Position numbers and translations under genes: made by a program. The notes under the pieces are model-generated. The model was not told the origin of the DNA, searched no databases, and saw nothing but the letters and a program-made list of their open reading frames with translations. Shown here piece by piece: positions 1-6,727 of a stretch of DNA of 64,000 nt (position 1 is its first letter; the number at the start of each line of letters is the position of its first letter). The DNA is from Gammaproteobacteria bacterium (GTDB taxonomy: Bacteria; Pseudomonadota; Gammaproteobacteria; Pseudomonadales; Pseudohongiellaceae), in contig JAURIJ010000003.1 in NCBI GenBank assembly GCA_030832825.1, positions 1 to 64,000 on the forward strand, read 5' to 3'.

Positions 1-267
1 GCCTTGCCGTTCCAGTCTCTAGTAGCATATTGTTTGCCCAACAGGTTGTTAACTGTGTTCAGGGGCCCTTCAACCGCCAGGTCGGTGTTCCACCTCGTGT
101 GGTTCAGTACCAAGGGGGCTGTCCGATGGGTTGGCAAAGAGTTCAGTAAGGATTTTTGGACGAAGTCACGCTCTGCGATTGACTGGGACGAATATATCTC
201 TCTGCTAGTCGTGCACCCTAGTACCCCAAGACGCGATGTAGGTGTGCTTTACTCGGCGGAAGATTGA
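1..267 (+). CDS. Possible 3' end of an unrecognised gene
   Basis: The frame is open from the left window edge to TGA at 265-267. It encodes about 88 residues with no signal peptide, no membrane segment and no motif I recognise. A TTG at position 4 could be a start, but there is no convincing ribosome binding site in view, so the real start may lie outside the window. Codon use (TTA, CTA, AGA, ATA present) is unlike the G+C-rich genes further right. It may be a real gene end or a chance frame. Confidence 0.25.
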   Translation, partial: ALPFQSLVAYCLPNRLLTVFRGPSTARSVFHLVWFSTKGAVRWVGKEFSKDFWTKSRSAIDWDEYISLLVVHPSTPRRDVGVLYSAED

Positions 268-364
268 TATAGGGTTTTTATGTCATTTCTCCACATTAGA
301 CTGTCGCGTCTCCTTATCATAGAGTGATCCCCCACATCAAGGGACACCAGAGAAGGAAAGCCCA

Positions 365-445
365 CTGCTGGCGGGTGCTGTACTGGCTTTGATACTGGCC
401 TGTATCGGTGTTCTGGGGTGGAGCCTGTATCAGATCACCCAGTGA
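365..445 (+). CDS. Possible small membrane peptide (26 aa, CTG start)
   Basis: A short frame from CTG at 365 to TGA at 443-445 encodes a single hydrophobic helix (LLAGAVLALILACIGVLGW) with a short polar tail (SLYQITQ). A Shine-Dalgarno-like AAGGAAA at 353-359 sits at good spacing from the CTG, and a terminator-like hairpin with a T run follows at 449-481. No ATG, GTG or TTG is available in frame after the upstream TAG, so the start would be non-canonical. The features agree with a small membrane protein but do not prove one. Confidence 0.25.
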   Translation: MLAGAVLALILACIGVLGWSLYQITQ

Positions 446-448
446 CCT

Positions 449-481
449 AGCCTGCTCTTGATTGAGGGGCTGGCTCTTTTT
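449..481 (+). terminator. Rho-independent terminator-like hairpin
   Basis: The sequence AGCC-t-GCTCTT / AGGGGC-t-GGCT forms a stem with one T-T mismatch and wobble pairs around a GATTG loop. It is followed by CTTTTT at 476-481. It would end transcription coming from the left, just after the possible small peptide frame. Confidence 0.45.
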
Positions 482-496
482 ACTGTCGCAGAAAAT

Positions 497-931
497 TCAG
501 GGATTGCTATCCGGGCAAGGGAACGCTTCAAAAAGTGCATCAACTACAATTATGTGCCCTTCTTTATGCCAATCTTCTGGATGATCAAGGACGTGCTTAG
601 AGGCAACGGAGGCAACTTGGTTTAATGTTGCGTTAGTGGGAATGCAAAAGTACGTGACACTTTGGGCTGGATCGGTGGCTTCTGGTACGAACCTGCCCAT
701 TGACAGATTAGAGTCGACGACTGCAGCTACGAACCCCAAAAACTGCATAGCTTTCAATACTTGATCTGTAACATATTCGGCGGTACTCAAAGCGCGCCCA
801 TCGACCGCTTCGTGGGCTTTTGCCCAGTCTTTGAGCATGTCTCCAGTAATAAACCCAGCATAAGTGACAGTAGGCAAAGCCAAGGCACTGAAAAGGGCTG
901 CACAGGGCATAAGTTTACGAAGGAATATCAT
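497..931 (-). CDS. Rap1a/Tai-like immunity-type exported protein
   Basis: 144 residues with a signal peptide at about 1-25. The mature part fits the Rap1a/Tai family: GFITGDML at its N-terminus, the CIPTNATLNQV segment with Cys96, a VLDHPEDWH segment and a C-terminal FEAFPC with Cys139. The two cysteines are the conserved disulfide pair of the family. Rap1a and Tai proteins neutralise type VI secretion amidase effectors (Ssp1/Tae) in the periplasm. No effector or type VI gene is visible next to it, so it is an orphan immunity-type or domesticated protein. The region around it is A+T-richer than the rest of the window, which suggests transfer. Confidence 0.75.
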   Translation of the reverse strand: MIFLRKLMPCAALFSALALPTVTYAGFITGDMLKDWAKAHEAVDGRALSTAEYVTDQVLKAMQFLGFVAAVVDSNLSMGRFVPEATDPAQSVTYFCIPTNATLNQVASVASKHVLDHPEDWHKEGHIIVVDALFEAFPCPDSNP

Positions 932-1307
932 TGGTTTTGTCCCTTGCCTGACAAGTGGGCGTTGTTTCTCTAGCTCACGCCGCTAGTATACTGGGGAAAA
1001 CCCTGCCAACGCCCGAGCCTCGCGGCTTCAATACGACTGGGAAGGAATTGGGTTTTACGCGAGTCAAGGAGGTGGTCGAATTTATGGTAACACCATTAGT
1101 AACATTTGTTTTTAGGAGCAGGACTAAAAGCAATATTTTTCAGTTATATAAAAACTAAAATCAAGTCCTCTCCTGGCACCACTTGATCGTTCCCCTTGCT
1201 CCTGTGCACTCGGCCGCTCACTCACGGCATGGACTTCGCACGCGTTCGCTTTTACTCTTCGCGTCCTGAAGCACCACTCCCGCTCGCAACTCCTACAGGA
1301 CACCGCC
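932..1307. other. Intergenic region, compositional boundary
   Basis: About 376 bp between divergent genes. A GTG-initiated frame at 955-1158 could encode 67 residues but has no family signature. The end near 1085-1155 is strikingly A+T-rich, and composition switches to the G+C-rich background at about 1160. Promoters for both flanking genes must lie here, but no confident -35/-10 pair was identified. Confidence 0.4.
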
Positions 1308-1862
1308 ATGAAGCACGCACACCGCCATACTGCAGCCAGCTCTGTGCTGGCCCTGTTCCGCTTTGCGCTGGTCAGCGTCATCGCTCTGGCCGCCGGCCTC
1401 GCCCAGGCCCAGGTCGACACCGCCGCCATCCAGAGCGCCGAGATTCTCAACCTCAGCACCCCGGCCGAAAATGTCTTCGCCAGCGGACAGCCCTCGCAGC
1501 AACAGCTGCAGGTCCTGGCCAAGTCAGGCGTCAAGCACATCATCAGCCTGCGCCCCGCCAGTGAAGTGGACTGGGACGAAGCCGAATACGCGCGCTCGCT
1601 TGGCCTGGAGTTCCACAACATCCCGGTGGCCGGCGCAGGCGACGTGACCAGCGAAAACGCCCGCAAGCTGCAGGACCTGCTCAGCAGCCTGGAAGGCCAG
1701 CCGACCCTGGTGCACTGCGCCAGCAGCAATCGCGTCGGTGCACTGCGCGCCCTGAGCGCTGCCGAAACCGCTGGCGAGCCGCTGGAATCCGCCATCGCCA
1801 CCGGCAAGGCCTGGGGGCTGACCAGCCTCGAGCCTGCCGTTCGCGCCGCCCTCAGCAAGTAG
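1308..1862 (+). CDS. Exported dual-specificity phosphatase-like protein (beta-lactamase hydrolase-like family)
   Basis: 184 residues with a signal peptide ending near LAQA (30-35). The catalytic P-loop of cysteine-dependent phosphatases, H-C-x5-R, is present as HCASSNR at 136-142 (Cys137 nucleophile, Arg142), in a fold matching the DUF442/beta-lactamase hydrolase-like phosphatase family. The N-terminal ASGQPS and GVKHIISLRP segments are also typical. A periplasmic location is inferred from the signal peptide; the substrate is unknown. The ATG is preceded by AGGA at suitable spacing. It stands alone, with about 190 bp before the next gene. Confidence 0.75.
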   Translation: MKHAHRHTAASSVLALFRFALVSVIALAAGLAQAQVDTAAIQSAEILNLSTPAENVFASGQPSQQQLQVLAKSGVKHIISLRPASEVDWDEAEYARSLGLEFHNIPVAGAGDVTSENARKLQDLLSSLEGQPTLVHCASSNRVGALRALSAAETAGEPLESAIATGKAWGLTSLEPAVRAALSK

Positions 1863-2056
1863 TCACCACCCTGCGCTGCGCGTGGCCGGCCCCTGCCGGG
1901 CGCGCGCCAGCGTAAACCTCCCGTGCAGGCTCGCGTTGAGCACCCTGGGCAACGCTTGGCCGAGCATTCGCGGCAGCACTTGGTCGTTGTCCTGCGGCTA
2001 GGCGGCCACCACCCAATTCACTAGAATCGAACCACATTCACCCGCCCGGACCGTCG

Positions 2057-2815
2057 ATGAGCACTGCCCACCCCCTTGCCCCGCACCTGTCGCACCGCGC
2101 CCTGCCACTGCTCGGCCTGCTGTGTCTGTGCCTGTTTCCAGTGACCAGTCGCGCTGCCGACGAACCGGCGCTGCGCGACCCGGCCGTCAGTGGCCGGGAG
2201 ACTCCCCTGCGCCCGTTGTTCGCAGGCAGCTGGCAGAAGGACTTCGGCCGCAGTGACAAATGGGAAGAGGAAGTGCAGCGGGTCATCGACCAGCTCAATC
2301 GCGAAATGCAGCGCCAGGGGCGCGGAGACGCCGGATCCATTGGCATGAGCGGCTCGCGCCGCGGCGTGGGCAATCTGATCGCCCATGCCCGTCTGGCAGA
2401 GTTGATCACTCGTCAGACCACCCTGCGCATCATGCAGGATGGCAACGAGGTGCGCATCGAGCGCCAGGGCGATGCCGCGCTGGTATGCAGCACCCTGACC
2501 GACATCGAGAACACCTTCGCGAGCGCGCACGGCACGGAACTGTGTGGCTGGGATCGCCTGCAGCTGGTGTTCCAGATTGTGCTCGCCGAGGGGGTGCTGA
2601 TCGAGCATCGCTTCAGCGTCGACCCAGGCGGCCAGGAGCTGAGCATGCTCACCAGCGTATCCAGCGGCAACTCGCAGCCCTTCAACCTGAGAAGCTTCTA
2701 TACCCGCTACGAGGCGCCGGAGGACGGCATGAACTGCGTGCAGACACTGAGCAGGGGCCTCGTCTGCAGCGCCCTGGATAGCGCGACGCCAGGCGCAGCG
2801 GAGCCGACTCGATGA
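2057..2815 (+). CDS. Exported protein of unknown function
   Basis: 252 residues with a signal peptide cleaved near SRAAD (about residue 34). The mature protein is hydrophilic with four cysteines (CSTL, LCGW, NCVQ, VCSA), which suggests two disulfides and a periplasmic location. No family was recognised. Its stop overlaps the start of the next gene in an ATGA junction, so the two are probably translationally coupled and may work together. Confidence 0.65.
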   Translation: MSTAHPLAPHLSHRALPLLGLLCLCLFPVTSRAADEPALRDPAVSGRETPLRPLFAGSWQKDFGRSDKWEEEVQRVIDQLNREMQRQGRGDAGSIGMSGSRRGVGNLIAHARLAELITRQTTLRIMQDGNEVRIERQGDAALVCSTLTDIENTFASAHGTELCGWDRLQLVFQIVLAEGVLIEHRFSVDPGGQELSMLTSVSSGNSQPFNLRSFYTRYEAPEDGMNCVQTLSRGLVCSALDSATPGAAEPTR

Positions 2816-3963
2816 TGCGCGCCGCAAGCAGACTGGGCCTGAGCCTTCTGCTGACAGGCGTGCTCGGCGCCTGCGGCAGCACTCGCGCCCCCGAGCCCGC
2901 CGGCCCCGCGCCCGTGGGCACGGTCAGCCTGAACATCCTGCAGGGCATGCCCGCCGAGCTGCAGATGCTCGACATCGGCGTGACGGTGTTCGCCACCGAG
3001 GCAGACCCAGAGGACGTCACCCTGCCCGGTGCCGCGATCTTCGCGCAGATCCGGGACACCGAGACGCATTACCTCCCGGTGGCCCTGCGCCACACGCTGC
3101 TGGTCTCGAATCAGTGGGGCGTGGTGCGCGTGCTGCCCGAGGCCGACCCGTCGCTCGACCTGCTCATCAGCGCCACCATCGTCGAATCCACCGGCGCCAA
3201 CCTGCTGCTGCAGCTGCGTGCCGTCGACAGCACCGGCCGCGTCTGGCTGGACAAGGCCTATGCCGACATCGCCCGCACTGCCGATTATCCCGACAGCATC
3301 CCGTCGCTGCGTGGCGGCATCACCGACGGCCCGGACCCCTTCCAGGACTTGCACGCGGCCATCGCCAATGACTTGCTGGCTGTGCGCAACACCTTGACGC
3401 AGCAGGACCTCGCCCGCATCCAGGACACCACCTTGCTGCGCCACGCCGCCGACATGGCACCGGACGCGTTCGCATCGTATCTGCAGACAGATGCCACCGG
3501 CCAGCTCAGCTACGAGCGATTGCCCGCCAGCGACGACCCGCTGCTGGGCCATGTGCGCGACATCCAGGCGCGGCATGAGGTGTTCATCGACACGCTCGAC
3601 GAGTACTACGAGGCGCTGTATCAGGACGTGAAGCCGCGCTATGACATCTGGCGTCAGTATTCCTTCGAGCAGGTCATGGATCAGCGCGACAATGCGGAAC
3701 GTGCGCGCAACGGCGAAGGCGTGCTCGGCACCGGCAGTTTTGAATCCCTCAGTCAGAATTACAACCGCTACAAATGGAGCAAGATCTTCGAACAGGAGTT
3801 CGTCGCACTGTCATCCGGCTTTGTCAGCGAAACAGCACCGGCCGTTCTGGAGCTCAGTCGAAACATCAGTGGCCTCAGCGGCCCGGTGGAAGACCTCTAC
3901 GCCCGGTGGCGGGTCTATCTGCGCGAGCTGTACGAGATCGAGACCGCCACCACCGCCCCTTGA
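2812..3963 (+). CDS. Lipoprotein of unknown function
   Basis: 383 residues. The signal peptide ends in a lipobox (LLTGVLGAC), so the mature protein is probably lipidated at Cys20. The central part (about 55-160) has the look of a domain that evaluates to beta strands; the rest is mostly helical with many acidic and aromatic residues. No catalytic motif was recognised. The start overlaps the previous gene by four bases (ATGA), which indicates one operon. A partner of the preceding exported protein at the envelope is the likeliest reading. Confidence 0.65.
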   Translation: MMRAASRLGLSLLLTGVLGACGSTRAPEPAGPAPVGTVSLNILQGMPAELQMLDIGVTVFATEADPEDVTLPGAAIFAQIRDTETHYLPVALRHTLLVSNQWGVVRVLPEADPSLDLLISATIVESTGANLLLQLRAVDSTGRVWLDKAYADIARTADYPDSIPSLRGGITDGPDPFQDLHAAIANDLLAVRNTLTQQDLARIQDTTLLRHAADMAPDAFASYLQTDATGQLSYERLPASDDPLLGHVRDIQARHEVFIDTLDEYYEALYQDVKPRYDIWRQYSFEQVMDQRDNAERARNGEGVLGTGSFESLSQNYNRYKWSKIFEQEFVALSSGFVSETAPAVLELSRNISGLSGPVEDLYARWRVYLRELYEIETATTAP

Positions 3964-3975
3964 ACAGGTACCCCT

Positions 3976-4395
3976 ATGAGCATGACCCTGTGCCGCTGTG
4001 ACAGCGGCAAGCCCTTCGCCCGCTGCTGCGGCCCGTTCTTCGCAGGCAAGGAGCAGGCGCGCACCCCGAAGCAACTCACGCGCTCGCGCTACACGGCCTA
4101 TGCCCTGGGCGGCCATGGCGACTACCTGATCCGCACCTGGCACCCCAGCACGCTGGGCCCGGTGACCGCCGAAAGCCTTGACGATTCAAGCCTGCAATGG
4201 ACGGGGCTGGAGATTCTTGATGACGACCAGAAAGGCGACCGCGGCCGCGTGGACTTCAAGGCCACCTATGTGGATGCCGATGGCAAGACTCACATCCATC
4301 ACGAGCACTCGGCCTTTCTGCGCGTGCAGGGCCGCTGGCTCTATCTGGATGGCAAGATGCGGGACGTGATCACCGATCAGGGCAGCAGCGCCTGA
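3976..4395 (+). CDS. ychJ: YchJ-family metal-binding protein
   Basis: 139 residues matching the YchJ (UPF0225) family. The N-terminal SEC-C-type zinc motif is CRCDSGKPFARCC (residues 6-18), followed by the typical GPFFAGKEQARTPKQLTRSRYTAYALG and, later, the HEHSAFLRVQGRWLYLDG segment. Members bind zinc through the cysteines; the cellular role is not established. It follows the lipoprotein gene by 12 bp and may be its last operon member. Its 3' end overlaps the transaldolase remnant on the other strand (4377-4395). Confidence 0.8.
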   Translation: MSMTLCRCDSGKPFARCCGPFFAGKEQARTPKQLTRSRYTAYALGGHGDYLIRTWHPSTLGPVTAESLDDSSLQWTGLEILDDDQKGDRGRVDFKATYVDADGKTHIHHEHSAFLRVQGRWLYLDGKMRDVITDQGSSA

Positions 4396-4751
4396 CTCTT
4401 CTGCGCGATGCGCGCCAGCAGCGCACGCCAGGATCTCACGAAGGCGTCGGCGCCCTCCTGCTGCAGTTGCAGCGGCAGGAAGACATCCGCGGCCCGGCAC
4501 AGGTCCTCCAGCGCCACGGCCAGGAACAAGTCTTCACCCGCCAGCCCATCCTGCGCCTTCTGCGCGATGCCGGCGTCATACTGCGTGTCGCTGCCGATGG
4601 CCACGTCGAAGATGGTGGGATTGGAGGTCAGGCCGGTGACGTGGAGCGTGTCGATGTAGCGTTGCAGGGTGCCACTGTCGAGCATTCTGCGTGTGATATT
4701 GTCGACCCACAGGCGCTGGCCCAGGGCATGCAGGGTATGGGTGGGGTTCAT
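4377..4751 (-). pseudogene. Transaldolase with large internal in-frame deletion
   Basis: 124 residues from an ATG at 4751 with a strong GAGGAG ribosome binding site. Residues 1-80 are clearly the N-terminus of a Tal-type transaldolase (LGQRLWVDNITRRML, then VTGLTSNPTIFDVAIG, then LEDLCRAADVFLPLQ). The frame then jumps straight to what looks like the extreme C-terminus of the family (EGADAFVRSWRALLARI). A normal transaldolase has about 320-370 residues, so some 200 or more central residues are missing, including the Schiff-base lysine. It cannot be an active transaldolase. The frame and ribosome binding site remain intact, so a short protein may still be made. Confidence 0.7.
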
Positions 4752-4834
4752 GGTCGACTCCTCATGACTGACCTGCCTGCAGGATACCCGGGCGCTCATG
4801 ACACGCAAGCGGCGCGAGCGCGCAGAGAGGCTTC

Positions 4835-5446
4835 ATGCACGAGATACTGATCACCGGATTCACCCCCTTCGACGGACGACCCGTCAATGCCTCCTGGATT
4901 GCCGCGAGCGCCCTGGCGCGCAAGGGCGAGTGGCGCGGCCACCGACTGCGCGCGATCGAGATTCCGGTGTGCTGGGGTGCTCCACGCCTTGCGCTGGCGC
5001 AGGCGCTGCAGACGGGGACACCGTCACTGATCCTCAGCATGGGCGAAGGCGAACCGGGCATCTTCCGACTCGAGACGCGGGCCCGGAACGTGCGGCGCGA
5101 GCGTGCCGACAACGTGGGCAGAATGCCCGCCGGGGAACCGAATTCGCCGACGGGGCCGGACGAGCGGCGCAGCAGCTTCGCCTGTCAGGCCCTGTGCGAC
5201 GCGCTCTCGGCGCAAGGCATCCCCGTGCGCCTGTCCGAGGATGCCGGCGCCTATCTGTGCGAGGAACTGCTCTACACGCTGGAGGAATTCAAGGAGACCG
5301 AGCCCGCCATCAACCAGGTGTTGTTCGTGCATGTGCCGCCCTGGGGCACCCCGCTGCAGTGGCAGGGCAAGGCACGCGTCTGCGACGAAGCACTGCTGCA
5401 GGAGTTCGGCGAGGCCATGCTGCCGGCGATCCTGCCTCAGCCCTGA
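4835..5446 (+). CDS. Pyroglutamyl-peptidase I-like protein (peptidase C15)
   Basis: 203 residues. The N-terminal ITGFTPFDGRPVNASW corresponds to the GFxPFxx-N-S/W motif of pyroglutamyl-peptidase I. The catalytic triad can be placed at Glu80 (FRLETRARN), Cys142 (DAGAYLCEE) and His166 (LFVHVPP). Family members remove N-terminal pyroglutamate from peptides in the cytoplasm. Divergence from the canonical SAGxYLCN sequence leaves substrate preference open. It reads away from the transaldolase remnant and overlaps the end of the convergent channel gene by about 10 bp. Confidence 0.75.
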   Translation: MHEILITGFTPFDGRPVNASWIAASALARKGEWRGHRLRAIEIPVCWGAPRLALAQALQTGTPSLILSMGEGEPGIFRLETRARNVRRERADNVGRMPAGEPNSPTGPDERRSSFACQALCDALSAQGIPVRLSEDAGAYLCEELLYTLEEFKETEPAINQVLFVHVPPWGTPLQWQGKARVCDEALLQEFGEAMLPAILPQP

Positions 5447-6672
5447 CCCATTTCCCGCATGTCGGCGCCACTGGGGTGCTGGAAGACCCGCAGGCCGAAC
5501 TCGGGCAGGATGGCCAGCAGGTGGTCGAAGATATCCGACTGAATGCCTTCGTAGTCCGCCCACACCACCGTGTTGGTGAAGCAGTAGATTTCCAGCGGCA
5601 GACCATCCGAGGTCGGCTCGAGTTGCCGCACCAGCAACGCCATGCCCTGATGCACGCCGTGGTGGGCGCGCAGATAGCGCTCCACGTAGGCGCGGAAGGT
5701 ACCGATGTTGGTGATGCGGCGCGAATTGACCGGGTCGCGGCCCTGCGCTTCCAGTTCCTGGTTCCACGCCCGGATCTCCGCCTCCTTGAGCTCGAGATAC
5801 TCGCCCAGCAGGCGGAAGCGACGCAGGCTTTCCACCTCGGCCGCGCTCAGGAAATGCAGGCTGTGCTGATCCAGCAGCAGCGAGCGCTTGATGCGCCGCC
5901 CGCCGGCCTCGCGCATGCCGCGCCAGTTCTTGAACGGGTCGGAAATGAAGCGCTTGGTGGGCACGGTGGTGATGGTCTTGTCGAAGTTCTGGATCTTCAC
6001 CGTGTGCAGGGCGATGTCGATCACGTCGCCATCGGCATTGAGCTGGGGCATTTCCACCCAGTCCCCCACGCGCACGATGTCGTTGGAGGTGATCTGCACG
6101 CTGGCCACCAGCGAGAGCAGAGTGTCCTGGAAGATCAGGATGAGCACGGCGGCCATGGCGCCGAGGCCGGAGAGCAGGATCAGCGGCGAACGGTCGATCA
6201 GCGCGGCCACCATGAGAATCGCGGCCAGCAGGTAGACCACGATCTGCACCACCTGGACATAGCCCTTCACCGGGCGGCGATGGGCATCCTCGCGGCGCGC
6301 ATACAGCGCATTCACCAGATTCAACGAGCCACCGATGGCCAGTGCCAGCACCAGCACGATGATGGCGCTGCAGACATTGCGCACCACCTGCACCACGGCA
6401 TCGGGCAAGTCCGGCACCAGCCCGACCCCGGCATAGACGATGAAGGCCGGCACGATGTTGGCCAGGCGCGAGATGATGCGCGAATCCATCAGCACCTTGT
6501 CCTCGCCCAGCACCGAGGCACGCAGCGCGCGGTAGATGCCGCGCACCAGGATGCGCCGCACCAGATAGTTGGCCAGTAAGGCGGCCACCAGCAGGAGTGC
6601 GGCACTCAGCAGGGTGTGGAGGTCGGGATGCTGTTCCAGCCACGCGAGGGCGGCGGTGTAATAGGCTTGCAT
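5437..6672 (-). CDS. ybdG: YbdG-type mechanosensitive ion channel
   Basis: 411 residues, the length of E. coli YbdG (MscM). Membrane helices lie at about 18-40, 68-90, 97-122 and 140-180. The MscS core follows (LILIFQDTLLSLVASVQITSNDIVRVGDWVEMP), then the beta domain with TVKIQNFDKTITTVPTKRFISDPFKNWRGM, which is characteristic of YbdG. The C-terminal domain carries RSLLLDQHSLHFL and ends with YCFTNTVVWADYEGIQSDIFDHLLAILPEFGLRVFQHPSG. Such channels open on membrane stretch to release solutes during osmotic downshift. It follows the TonB receptor gene on the same strand, separated by a GC-rich hairpin. Confidence 0.9.
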   Translation of the reverse strand: MQAYYTAALAWLEQHPDLHTLLSAALLLVAALLANYLVRRILVRGIYRALRASVLGEDKVLMDSRIISRLANIVPAFIVYAGVGLVPDLPDAVVQVVRNVCSAIIVLVLALAIGGSLNLVNALYARREDAHRRPVKGYVQVVQIVVYLLAAILMVAALIDRSPLILLSGLGAMAAVLILIFQDTLLSLVASVQITSNDIVRVGDWVEMPQLNADGDVIDIALHTVKIQNFDKTITTVPTKRFISDPFKNWRGMREAGGRRIKRSLLLDQHSLHFLSAAEVESLRRFRLLGEYLELKEAEIRAWNQELEAQGRDPVNSRRITNIGTFRAYVERYLRAHHGVHQGMALLVRQLEPTSDGLPLEIYCFTNTVVWADYEGIQSDIFDHLLAILPEFGLRVFQHPSGADMREMGQG

Positions 6673-6694
6673 GGCATGTCCGGGGCAAAGGGGC

Positions 6695-6721
6695 GGGTGC
6701 CGGCGTCAGGAGCCGGCACCC
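6695..6721 (-). terminator. GC-rich hairpin after the TonB receptor gene
   Basis: Perfect 10-bp arms GGGTGCCGGC / GCCGGCACCC enclose a 7-base loop, starting 6 bp after the receptor stop codon. There is no T run, so it may be a weak terminator, a 3' stabiliser or an attenuator before the channel gene. Confidence 0.45.
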
Positions 6722-6727
6722 GTCGGA

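Noticed and set aside
955-1158. 67-residue frame right of the Rap1a-like gene
   Set aside because: GTG start without ribosome binding site, no family match, and it runs into very A+T-rich sequence; probably chance.
4798-6579. Long + strand frame (593 codons) and a minus frame of 554 codons at 5024-6688
   Set aside because: Both are shadows of the peptidase-like and YbdG genes, which have clear family motifs in other frames.
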